A stretch of DNA of 64,000 nt from Ilyonectria destructans (Eukaryota > Ascomycota > Sordariomycetes > Hypocreales > Nectriaceae). Both the position numbers and the translations under genes were made by a program. Positions within the stretch are counted from its first letter, which is position 1. Each line of letters starts with the position of its first letter. Of this stretch, positions 11,779-22,142 are shown piece by piece. The stretch is taken from positions 124,001 to 188,000 of the forward strand of contig JAHEWK010000007.1 of assembly GCA_020740775.1 (NCBI GenBank), written 5' to 3'. Under the pieces are notes generated by a model that worked only from the letters and a program-made list of their open reading frames with translations, did not search any database and had not been told where the DNA came from.

Positions 11779-11833
11779 CGGCTCGGAGCCGAAACAACAT
11801 CTTGTGGCTTCCGTGATTTCCGTAGGCTTCCGG
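11779..11833. promoter_or_regulatory. Candidate regulator-binding cluster upstream of the dehydrogenase
   Basis: About 195-250 bases upstream of the dehydrogenase ATG. CGGCTC-G-GAGCCG (11779-11791) is a perfect inverted repeat with a one-base spacer; its CGGCTCGGAG half also occurs upstream of the permease. GGCTTCCG occurs twice (11806-11813 and 11825-11832); the same octamer lies in the cupin/P450 and hydrolase/reductase promoters. Suited to Zn2Cys6 binding, but unproven. Confidence 0.4.
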
Positions 11834-11884
11834 ACCCAGCCCAGCAGGCGGGAAAGACGGCAAGAGACGGCGAGAAACAGCGAT

Positions 11885-14552
11885 TTAGATGCGGAAATCT
11901 GCATCCAAAAATTCGAATAAGAAATCATTGTCAAGGAAATGATGATCCGTAAGTGGATCGAAAAGAAGGTCATTGTGCGCCATCCTGTTTACACGTGGCT
12001 GAGGATCATCGGGTGAAGCAAGCGCATACGTGGGGTAATTCGCAGGGCCAGAAGCAGCGTTCTCTTGTGGACTACAGATCCATGGCGTAGACGCTTCCAA
12101 AGTCCTACAACGCTCTTTGCTGATGCTGTTCTCTGTGGTTTTTGCATTGTTGATACTTGTTCCGATATTCAGCGACTGCATGAAGCCGTCGTGTGCTCGT
12201 TTTACGTGGGCGACGCTGAGATCCAGAAAGGTAGTGTAAAGTTTCTGTACTGAGACCATTGCTGCATTTTCCGAGAAGCTTAAGAAGCCTTTCATTGTTC
12301 GCTGGAGAAGCTGTAGGTCATTGAGGTCCGATGTTGCAACGACGTTGTAAAAAACAACGAAACATGGGGTCAATGAGAACGGAGGAACGACCCTGCTGAC
12401 GGATTGATCAGTCTACTTCATGTTCTGAAGACGCCCTGGACCCCTGCGCCCCCCTTCTACCACCAGAATTGAATGTGGGATGCTTACCAGGAAAGAGAGG
12501 TCATATACATCTTGAAATGCGCCACTGGCTCTGTAGCCTGCTCAAACATCTTGTCTAGATTTGAGAGAGCGCGTCGGGCATATGCCAGGGAATCCTTCCG
12601 TGCAGACAGAACATCGGCCCACGCGAGTACTTTGGTAATCGTGGTCATCAAGGACTGGAGGATGAACTCCACTTGCGTCCATTCCCGTGACAAGATTACA
12701 TCCTCACGGTGCAGTGGCTGCGTCCGTAACTGCGTTTCCAATTAGATCTTGATGTTTATGGATGATCTTATCGAAGCAAAGTGACTTAGAGTCAGCGGGA
12801 ACGCAGGAAACCCCTCGTACCTTTTGTACCTGGCTGTTGAGATGAGTGATCCTCTGGTGCAGATGTTTGTAGCTGTCGGGCCTGCTATCCTGAGTGGCTA
12901 TGAGGGAGCGCTCTTGTTGATAGTCCAAGACAAGGTCTTGAATCTCAGCAAGCTCCAACAATACGCCCAACATTACGTCGCTTGGTTTCTCTCCTGAGGT
13001 AGGCGTAATCATTCTCAAATCAATATTGAGACACGAAAACAACGCTTTCCTGCCCATTGATGTAGAAAGGGCTTTATCTAGAATAAAACACTTGGCAAGT
13101 GCGAGACGTAACGTGGAAATGTCCTCAACTGGGACAATTCCGGCAGCGAGACTCGGGCTCAGGGCAGCAGATACGTCACAAGCCGCTGTGTTTAGTTCCC
13201 AACTCTTCTTCAAATCCCCGACCGTGTAACATAGAGAGGCCTAGATATCATTTAATTAGTCAGTTCTTTGCCCCGTTACTGTCTCTAGTCTCACTCCCTG
13301 ACCGGGGCACATGGCGTTCTCAATGGGGACTTACTCCCGTAACAAGAGCTTGCAGCAGTGAGATTGTGTTTTCACTCTTTGCATCAATGTGCTGGAGTGC
13401 CAACATGGCGTTGCGTTGATATTTTGTTTGCAACTGGTCAAGATGAGGCCCCAATAATCCGGCCTTACCGTCATTGTCGGATTGAAACAGTTCCATGAAG
13501 GTGAAGGCCAGAAAGTTTACGCAAACAATGTAATGCAATCTGGTCTGTCCGTGGATGGTGCAGTTCAAAAGCTCTAGGGCCATTTGCTCGAGTGCATTTC
13601 GAGGTATGGCCATGGCCATGTCAATATAGTATGCTGCCGCAACATCCTGACACTCTGTCCAGGAATCAGAGTTAGCGAGGAGCACGGGGCGTGGGAGATC
13701 AGCAAGGTCTTACCTCTCAACGCCATGTGGATGACATCGGCCGGTGGGTACTTTGAAGGCTCATAAAAGTTGGGATTCGGGTTACCGTCCATCTCCCCTG
13801 TTCCACTCCACTCTTTGTTGCAGCCCATCTGCTTCGCTCGAGAGGAGGCTGACTCTAGCACAAGACGTCGGTCAGCGTCCCATTCGCGATTGCAGCGAAT
13901 CTCTGTCTGTAAATAGGTCACCGCTACCCAAGACGGACCGATGGCTTCCTCGATCATGTCGCTCTGTGTTCCCACCCAGGTGTGCAGATTGTCATCGCGC
14001 CTAGAACCGACGCATTCCGGTAGCACGGTCTGCCGTTTAGACAGTCGTGTAATAACAGACGAGGTTAATTTGTGTAAAGCCTCGTCTTCTGGTGTGTTTA
14101 TGGACCGGCTTTCTTTGCTTTGAGAGGTGCTTCTATCCCTCTTTCTGCTTGCCACGATCTCTATGTCATCGTGCGCAGGTTCTGTCGCCCCGGATTTGTC
14201 CTCGGAGATTCGTCGTGTTGAATTTCGAAGGTTTTCCTCCAGCTGCGCCAAGCGATCAACGACGGTGCCAAGACGTTCGCTGGGAATCATGTCAGTTTCT
14301 ATGATCGTAAATAGTGTGTTTTGAAAGTCGCTGGGGATATACTAATCGCCGGCGCTACGCTGTTTGTAGCTCGTTCTCTGTCGCAGACGAACGCAAGGGA
14401 CAACAGCATCGACGTAGTTTGCGCAGGGGTCGTTGCGGTCGCATCGTACCTGTTTGATAGACGACGTTAGTAACCGCACTATCTATAGGTCTGGTTGTGA
14501 TTATCTGTGGTACCTTCTTCCTGTGGCACAGATCGCACTGGATGGGAGGCAT
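11885..14552 (-). CDS. Zn2Cys6 transcription factor with one zinc ligand replaced
   Basis: Probable nuclear, pathway-specific regulator. Exons 14552-14514, 14449-14343, 14279-13714, 13654-13335, 13240-12821, 12729-12488 and 12392-11885 join in frame to 733 residues. The N-terminal binuclear cluster has Cys6, Cys9, Cys16, Cys22 and Cys32, but the fifth ligand position is Tyr25 (TAC at 14416-14414) within PCANYVDAVVPC. An intron splits the cluster between CHRKK and VRCD, a common place in this family. A linker and short coiled coil (YERLGTVVDRLAQLEENL) follow. The rest is helical, with SLCYTVGDL and a C-terminal acidic, Phe-rich tail (FLDNDFLFEFLDADF). No other break is apparent. Loss of a zinc ligand normally weakens the fold, so DNA binding is doubtful. 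Its central position suggests that it controls the flanking enzyme genes. Confidence 0.85.
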
Positions 14553-15350
14553 TAGTCAGACGTCTGATGTCCATGATCGTCGTGCCCCACGTGGAGAGCA
14601 CGTACCGCAGGCAGAAATAGGGGACCTGAAGCTGCATTGGATATCATGGCTGGATTCACAGTGATGAATATACGTCTCTCTTGGGCAAGAATGACAGGAG
14701 CACGAAGCCCGGGGCCATATAAGTACACCTCAGTTCGGCCACGGCAACGAGAGGCAGGGGGAATGCGGGGAAGCTGCCGCGGATAGCGTAGTCGGGTACA
14801 GTGTTGCATTGGCTGGGATGGAGAGGGGCTCAAACACCGGAATGACGGAATTGTACTTTCTATGTCTGAGCGCCTCCAGAGTTATGCCAATTACCAAGAA
14901 GAAAGAAGCCATCTGCTAGAGGAGTAGGCTTGGTACTTTCGCAGGGCGTAATTATGTGGCTTATCCTACATTGTTCAGGCAAAGGAAAAGGCGTAAACCG
15001 GACGTCCTATCGTGGTGATGGCGGCCGTTCCAGTGTTTTGAGACTTCCCAAGGGTGGCAAGACTAGCTTCGCGCTAGAGATAACAACGCCTCCACCCTCT
15101 ATCTTTAGAATCTGAAATTGTACCTATTGATCTCGGGCTTACCGAACGGGTACGAACTACAATCAACTGGGCTCCGGTTCTTTCGTGTATCGTAAATAGG
15201 TACGTGTGCTATAATCCAACAATTTTACGGTCTATCGCGCAAGCAAACGCCTGCGGGTCCATGCTCGACGGAGGCAATCAGGAAAAGGAGGGTGAAGTGT
15301 TTTGCTAGAGATGATCCTGTTGATAACCGAAAGATACTGACAATCAAGTC
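14553..15350. other. Intergenic region between regulator and cupin gene
   Basis: Regulator promoter on the left and cupin 3' flank on the right. Overlapping minus-strand open frames at 14552-14912 are low-complexity and match nothing known to me. No RNA gene or repeat was recognised. Confidence 0.5.
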
Positions 15351-16558
15351 TCATTCTCCCCTTTCCCGGACATGAAGTTGCTTGCAACATTTTAAGAATA
15401 TCCCCTCATCCACATCATACGCTGTGTCAGGTAGTATCTGGCCCTGATACTGCTTCCCAGCTTCGTGAATGAGTGCCTCGATCCCATCTCCACTGGCAAA
15501 GCTCCAGAAGCGTACGAATTTGCTCTTGAAACTAATCGAGAAAGGCTGATTTGCCCCAACAAAACAGGTCTCTCCTGGGGTAACACAGGCTTCCTTGTAG
15601 CCGTCCACAGATACGCCTAAGATACCTTCAAATACCACGAAACAGTGATGCGCGTTGGGGAAACTGAGTTTTCTCGCCAAGAGTGAAGGCCCATAGACTG
15701 ACGAAGACTCGATGCTAGAGATTGCGAAACTCCCGGCGCTCTGTTTAGTGGTCGCGAATGGACGAGACATGACTCCACCAAGCATCCATCGAGGACCCTT
15801 GTTGGCTCGAAGATAGTACGGCGCTGGGCCGTCCGGCAGATTCACGTCTTCCAGGGACCACTCGCCCACTTCGCAGGCAACATGGTCCGGATGCGGAATG
15901 AGATCATACTCTTCTTGGAACCTTTCCATTCCTAGCTCCATGATCTTTGGCATCATGATTCCCACTTGGTCTCTCACGTCAAATTCTGGCATCACCAGTC
16001 CATGGTACGGTTCAGAAACAAATCGGAAAAAGTCGACCCAATTTCCAGGGGTGATAAGATCCACAGCTTTTGTGACTGGTCCTATGGGCATCGGCTTGTG
16101 CACAATTTTCTTTGAGTTGGGGATCAGTCTCGATTTCTTCGAGGTAGATGGGACTGGGAAGTTACCGGGGGGACGGAGGCAAAGTCTCCAGGACCCAAGA
16201 TTAGACATCGATCGTGGTTCCAGAGCCTCATATACCCATCGGAGACCAGAAAAATATCGTGGGCCTTCTCGTGGTGGTGAAAGCCGGGCGTATCTCCATT
16301 TACCGCGTCGTAGGCGAAAACAGCCATAGCCCCATTTGTTTGCGACTGCGATGCAAAGATACGGAAAACACTGTTGCTCCCGGGGACGCTGATCCTCTCG
16401 CCCTCCAGCTGCGGAATGATATAGCTGCCACCAGACTCTGGGGGCCTGTTGACTCGTGGGAGCGACATGTTGTTATTGCTAGTACTTGGTTGGGGGAACA
16501 GCGAAATGGGAAATTGATAGCCCGGTTTAACGATTGAGAACTGCATAAAGATATCCAC
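15351..16558 (-). CDS. Quercetinase-like bicupin dioxygenase, two exons
   Basis: Resembles fungal quercetin 2,3-dioxygenase-type bicupins, metal enzymes that cleave oxygen-containing aromatic rings. Exons 16558-16166 and 16109-15351 (56-nt intron) give 383 residues. The N-terminal cupin holds GFHHHEKAHD (93-101): the histidines of the HxH(x)nE metal motif are present, but the position usually Glu reads Asp. The last metal His follows the intron in VPPKIVH (about 135). GNWVDFFRFV and the C-terminal second cupin (HHCFVVFEG, PGETCFVGANQPF) match the two-domain plan. No clear signal peptide is seen, unlike secreted quercetinases, so it may act inside the cell. Start is uncertain: ATG codons at 16558, 16546 and 16468 are all in frame. 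It shares a promoter region with the divergent P450. Confidence 0.8.
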
Positions 16559-16644
16559 CCTATTTACAAATTAAATTAAGATAGGGTACCTAGAGGCTAG
16601 GGCGATGCTCTGACGTAGGGATCTCAGGCGCACTATTCCCTTCT

Positions 16645-16660
16645 TGATCGGCTTCCGGTC
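16645..16660. promoter_or_regulatory. Candidate shared element in the cupin/P450 divergent promoter
   Basis: GATCGGCTTCCGG at 16646-16658 contains CGG-N3-CCG. The same 13 bases occur at 20617-20629 in the other divergent promoter of this block. It lies about 90 bases upstream of the cupin ATG and about 290 upstream of the P450 ATG. Confidence 0.4.
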
Positions 16661-16949
16661 CGTCCAGGTGGTGGGGCGCGTGTCGAGATAAGCGGGCAAG
16701 GGGTCGGGACTGGATCCCGGCTGAATCCAAGCCCGTCGTCGGCCATGTTTGACTTCCGTTGTTCCAGCACTGAGTCGTGTCCCGATTTTTCCGGCCAAAC
16801 CCCCAATATCCAGCTATTTCCTTGTATCGCATTCGGTGCTGCCGAGGTGAGGTTTTAATCGCATGGCCCCTCTCGTATGTTTTGTGGTACTCTACACTTA
16901 TTATATTCTCGCTTGATAACTCTTTTAGGTTTCTTGAGAATTAGGAAAT

Positions 16950-18897
16950 ATGTCGGTTATCAATCTGAACTCAGGACTTTGGATCCCTGCCAGTCACTTC
17001 TTCGAACGAGGTCTAGCAACCATCCCGGAAAGGCAACAGCTAGTGGCGGCACTCTGGCTTTGTGTTGTATTCGGCGTGGCACACTTGGTAATTCGGCACA
17101 CCAAATTTGGATTGAAAGTCCCAGTCCTGTTTGAAAACGACATTCGTGATGGAAAAGCTCGAGCGAGGTTATATTCATTCAGGTCTAGAGACACTCTATG
17201 CAAAGGATATAAAACGGTGAGTACTCTTCTCTTCAGGAGTGAACATGATCCATCAAGGAGCTGTTTCTCACAAGTCCAGTTCCCTGACCAATTGTTTGGC
17301 GTGACGACAACAGACGGTATAACATTTCCTCCTACACATATCAGAAGATACCATCCTTGTTCCGAATCGCGTTGGCAATATCAACGGAATGATGAAAGTG
17401 CTAATATATAGAAAATACCAGGTGTTAAACTTGTTCTACCACTGCGGCTAGTGGATGAGTTAAGAAGTCACCCAGCTCTTAGCTTTAAAGCTTCTATTGA
17501 TAATGTCGGGGTGGACGAACCCAACGTTGTTAAATCAAAATTCTAATTCCGGCCTTAGGACACCCAAGCTCGATATACTCTGTTCGCTGGAGCCCCAGAC
17601 CATCTCGTGGAGACAATTAAAGGCCGGCTGAACCCATCTATCAGTAAGCAGCTCGATAAACTTGGCCGAAAAATATTCATCGGCACTAGGTCATTATGTA
17701 CCAGTTCTTCACACCCTATTTCGGGAGAAAATACCAAACATTTTCCACCAACACGACGGTAGGTGACTTGGTCTGAGTCGAGTCCTGTTCGGTAATATTG
17801 ATTCAAGATAGATTGGACGTCAGTCAAGATTTATCCTCTATTACTACAGTTGATTTCAACGTCCTCTACACGCGTCTTCCACAGTAAAGCGGCCAGTGAC
17901 AGTGTGGAGTGGCTTGAGGTTGTCATGACCTATCTACAGACAGTCAGTAATTATGCACAGGCTCTGAAAGTCTGGCCACCCTTTCTTCGCCCTGTCGTTT
18001 CGTGGTTTCTCCCGCATGGTGCCATTATTGCAAAAACGCGTCGGGAAGTTCGCGAGGCAGTCCGCAAATCATTGGAAACGAAGGACTCTCTGGACGGGAA
18101 TTTAGAAGATCCTCCTTCTATGTTAGATCATATGTCCCAAGGCAAGAACGCGGCAAAGAGACACGACCTGGACGAGCAAGCGGCATATCAACTCATTCTG
18201 GTAGCTGTGGGCAGCCTGACAACACTGGCCACAACCACTCAGTGTGTATACGACCTCGCAACTCATACCGAACTTATTCCCATTTTGAGGGACGAGGTTG
18301 CCGAAGTCTTTCAGAAAGGAAATCGCATTCTGACCAAAGGACACTTGGATGCAATGGTAAAGCTTGACAGTTTTATCAAAGAGTCCCAACGCTTTTCGTC
18401 CCCAGATCTGAGTTAGTTCCATTATCTCATTCGCATTTTTGGCTTTTCTGTCCTGGGGAACATTCTGACAAGTCACAGCGACGTTTCAGAGAGCAGCAAT
18501 CCAGTCTTTGACTCTTTCTGATGGCACTTACATCCCTAAAGGGACTCGAATGGAAATCCCGACTTGTGCTATAAATGTCGATGAAGTACTCATGGAGAAT
18601 GCCAAGGAGTTTGACGGATTACGTTTTTATCGCAAACGCCAACAGGCCGGAGAAGAGAACAAGCATCAGTTTGTCCGAGTCAGCAAAACTGACTTGGCGT
18701 GGGGATTTGGGAAACACGCCTGCCCAGGCAGATTTCTAGCCCACATCCAAGCCAAACTTGTGCTAGCTGAGTTGCTATTGCGATACGACATCGTGAACCT
18801 ACCGGGAGCCTCAAGGAATAGGAGTCAGGAGTTTGAGACGCTAGTAAGATCCCTCCACGCTCTATTGAGTCCTAATACTCACATTGACGCCCGATAG
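16950..18897 (+). CDS. Cytochrome P450 monooxygenase, middle exons unresolved
   Basis: Heme-thiolate monooxygenase, probably anchored in the ER by the N-terminal hydrophobic segment (LVAALWLCVVFGVAHLVI). Clear parts are exon 1 (16950-17217), an LVLPLRLVDEL block near 17420-17510, the region 17825-18411 with I-helix (VGSLTT) and the K-helix ExxR (ESQR, Glu codon 18381), and the last exon 18479-18897. The last exon holds the heme motif FGKHACPGR (Cys codon 18721-18723). The final intron is 18412-18478. Sequence style is like fungal P450s of gibberellin and indole-diterpene pathways, but family placement is not certain. Between 17218 and 17824 I could not join all expected segments: plausible introns alternate with stops, and part of the B-C region seems missing. 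It may be a multi-intron gene or a partly decayed one. Confidence 0.75.
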
Positions 18898-19465
18898 GTC
18901 GAACCCGACCCGGAGGGAAAGGTGATGTTGAAAAGCATTCCACATCCATCGTATTGAAGAACTTGAATGATTATAATATCTTTAACTCTTCAATCTAGGG
19001 ATCGGGCACCATTAGTGGCTCTTGAAGATACAATTTTGACCATAGATTTATCACTCGTTAGATTTGGCGGCTTTCGATACTGTTCATGAATGTGGCGAAA
19101 TTTAAACATGGCAACAGCGAACGCATCTAGATATGACCAGTGATATTGTCGCATTAGTTGCAACTCACAGCATCGTGAACATTTAAACGGAGCCGCATGT
19201 GAGATATAATATGTAACGGGGTCGGGTACACGCAAGCCGCGCCAAAAGACCCAAATAGCCCTTAGCTGAACAGACCCGCGAGTGATTTCAATCCATCGCG
19301 ATTACACAGCCTTACGTTGTATGTAGCGCGTAATATAATCAATCAGAAACGCACGTAGCAATATGTCAAACATCAGACGATGTACACGAAGTGTGGATGC
19401 CCACGGCGGACGACGTTGAATCAATCCCCTGGTGAGGCACCAAACTCCACATTGAACGCTTGCTA
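18898..19465. other. Intergenic region between convergent genes
   Basis: Joins the 3' flanks of the P450 and the dienelactone-hydrolase-like gene. AT-rich in part (18960-19000); no feature recognised. Confidence 0.5.
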
Positions 19466-20412
19466 CTACTCTAACCACTCATCGAACCAGCGAACCGCTT
19501 GGAAAAACGCGGATTCCTTCGCAAATCTCTTCTGTCGATCTTTCAGGTCGGTACGAACTGCGAATCCATGCTCGCAGTTTCCGTAACACGATAACTGGTA
19601 AGGTATGTCCTTGCGCTGAAGTATCACTTCCGTCTCATGTCTCTTAGCCGAGTCGAAAGTTTGGTCGATTTCTGTAATGGGCGTTATTCCGCCTCTTTAG
19701 TACTGGATACCGTAATGATTTCCGGTGAAATTCACGTACCGGCGGCCGCAATGCTTAGAGGGCACGTTACAGCATCCATCTCGTCAGCCTCGACAAATGC
19801 CGGATGAGCAATGAAGCCGGCAGATATTCCCTTCTTACCATCAAGACATCGTACAACGGTTTTCGCGCCAAGACAATATCCTACAACCCCTATGCTCCGC
19901 ACGCCCATATCGCTTTTCACTGCTCTAATAATTCTTTCTGCAATCGGATCGACATGATCGGGAAGGTGATTCTGGAGCCATGCCATTATGTCAAACGAGT
20001 CGAATCCCTCTTCTAGAAGACGTTGAGGGGCTGGGTCGTTCTCGAATTGATCCGGAACAATGGTCAAATAACCAGCAAGGGCGAATTCATCGGCCAGGCT
20101 ACTCTCATACCAATTAAATCCCCGGTGTATGATAGGTGCATAGGAAGACATACAGTTGGGCATTGATGAGATCTGGGCCGAATATATCTGTGAAAAAAAG
20201 AATTGCTCGTTGCGGCGACTTCTGGGGCGGAGATGAAAAATAACATTTGACTACCACGCTTCAGTACTTCTGTTTCGTAGGAAAAAGATGATTATCTTTC
20301 TGGGGTCTCGCATTTGCAACATACTTCCTTCGATCTCCGTGAATGATCCTTTTGGTATTCCTTCGTGCTTGTGACCCTGAATACAACAGGTCCTCGGCGG
20401 ATGAGAAGTCAT
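19466..20412 (-). CDS. Dienelactone hydrolase-like alpha/beta hydrolase, four exons
   Basis: Member of the dienelactone hydrolase family, which opens lactones in ring-cleavage pathways using a Cys nucleophile. Exons 20412-20325, 20250-20154, 20098-19740 and 19692-19466 join in frame to 256 residues, the family's usual size. The N-terminal CCIQGHKHEG segment and the FTDIFGPDLINAQL block are typical. The nucleophile elbow GYCLGAK places Cys at about 137. A catalytic His is seen in CEHGFAVR near the C-terminus. The acid residue expected after the SIAAA strand is not obvious, since the last intron falls there and the joined sequence reads GGITPITE. It is transcribed divergently from the downstream reductase and shares a promoter region with it. 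Confidence 0.85.
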
Positions 20413-20616
20413 GGCGTAATCCCCACAGATGTGATAAAAGTCAACAAAAAACAAACGATAACGGTGCAATATCAGCAGCTTGTGTAGTCCTAGTTTGAAC
20501 CTACTCGATGTCCTTTTCAATTATCAGCAAACGAAAAACTACACTGCCGTTAATATTTAGTAGTATAAACGATCGTCGCGCAGGATCCCAACTTAGCTTA
20601 GCCCAATTCCATTTTG

Positions 20617-20733
20617 GATCGGCTTCCGGAACGAGCCTATTCTGTTCGGCTTCTGTGCCCGAAACCTCGAAAATTATTTTAGTCGCGTGCTCCGACAAGT
20701 TAGTAGTGCGATAAACCAGGGGCCCGGAAGCCG
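20617..20733. promoter_or_regulatory. Candidate shared elements in a divergent promoter
   Basis: Between the hydrolase (ATG 20412, minus) and reductase (ATG 20964, plus). GATCGGCTTCCGG at 20617-20629 repeats the 13-mer of the cupin/P450 promoter, and CGGAAGCCG at 20725-20733 is a second CGG-N3-CCG site, roughly the reverse complement of the first core. Suited to a Zn2Cys6 dimer; unproven. Confidence 0.45.
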
Positions 20734-20963
20734 CCGGGCGAGCTCAGCCACGGCCGAGGAGGTTACGGGACCCTGCGAGCGGATGTGGTAGGTGTCTGAA
20801 TATCCATGCCCAGAATGGAGGCCTCGATTATTACTTTTCCCTGTGCGTTTGAATTATCTCCTTCCACGTCTAATACCTCATACCTTTCAACACCAACTCT
20901 CAATAAGTTTATTGTACTCACAATATTCTTTATCAACCCCAAACCGCAAGAATTTGGCACACA

Positions 20964-22142
20964 ATGGTTCGAAACAAATGCCTAGTTTTCGCTAGCGTTC
21001 CCCAGTTGAAACCTGTGCCCGGAGAGCACATCCAAGTCCACGCTCATCACTTCGATGAGAATACAACGCCTGATGGCTTCACGGCGCGGGTATTGCATGC
21101 CTCGTTCGATCCATATTTACGACATCGACTAGTAAGCCCTGAAGATGCGCGGGATGGTTTCGAGCCGCTGCCTGTGGGGAGCGTAATTCCCAACGGAGTG
21201 CTGGTGAGAGTCATCCAGTCGAACGTGACAACCATTGAACCCGGCACGCTCGCCGTTGGTATGGCACCAATTCAGGAATACATATCTGTAACTAGAGAAC
21301 AGGCGGTGCAATTCTTCCCCTTAGACAACCCACTTGGGCTAGCACCGAAGTTGTTTTTGGGCCCATTAGGCATGCCTGGCCTGACCGCATATGCAGCGCT
21401 GTACGAGGTTGGAAAGCCACGTTACGGTGAAACAATATTTGTGTCTGCGGCCGCTGGCGCTTTGGGTCAGATGGTCGGCCAGCTGGCAAAGCGTGAAGGT
21501 TTGAGGGTCATCGGAAGTGCAGGGAGTGATGAGAAGGTACAGATACTGACCGACGAATTCAAGTTTGATGGGGCATTCAATCACCGGCATGGGGACATTG
21601 ATAACCAATTGAAGCAACTAGCCCCACATGGAATTGATAGTAAGTCGTCGTTCTCTTGATATGTTTTGCTCCTAGAAACTGATCAGGCTATCACATGTAC
21701 ATAGTTTACTTCGATAATGTTGGAGGTGAACAGCTAGATGCGGCCATAAACAATCTCAAAGAGTTGGGCAGGATAGGTATGACTCCTACCTTGGGATGAA
21801 TTTGTCGGATATTAATAACTTTTTATTACTTACACAGTTGCTTGCGGGTACGCTTCTCAGTATAGTGTCCCCAAGAATCAACAATATGGTCTTCGCAACT
21901 CGAGTCAAGTTATTGGGAAGCGCATCACCTGGCGGGGCCTAAACATCCTCCACGATGGACTTGCCAACCAATATCGTGAAGAACATCTGGAGAAAGTGAG
22001 CAAGTGGATTGCGGAAGGGAGTTTGAAGGTCGTTTTTGATGAAACGGACGGCATAGATAATGCTCCAGAGGGTCTTATTGCCCTATTCTCCGGGAGGAAT
22101 GTTGGAAAGGCTCTCCTAAACATGGAATCGTCTGTCGAATAA
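20964..22142 (+). CDS. Zinc-free medium-chain reductase (alkenal/prostaglandin reductase type), three exons
   Basis: NADPH-dependent enone or alkenal reductase of the leukotriene B4 dehydrogenase/prostaglandin reductase group. Exons 20964-21639, 21705-21776 and 21838-22142 give 350 residues. The N-terminal catalytic domain has the family's DPYLRHR-type block. LGMPGLTAYAALYEVGKP leads into the nucleotide-binding domain with AAAGALGQMVGQLAKREG. YFDNVGGEQLDAAINNL and RIVACGYASQY follow, then the C-terminal FSGRNVGKALL block. Zinc-ligand motifs of alcohol dehydrogenases are absent. It could reduce a double bond conjugated to a carbonyl made by the block's oxidases; the substrate is not known. Confidence 0.93.

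Noticed and set aside
14552..14912. Minus-strand open frames just upstream of the regulator
   Set aside because: Low-complexity Pro/Arg-rich sequence in the promoter region; the regulator's own ATG at 14552 gives a better start.
3498..22142. Classical secondary-metabolite biosynthetic cluster
   Set aside because: No PKS, NRPS, terpene cyclase or prenyltransferase seen in or near the block within the window; catabolic reading preferred.
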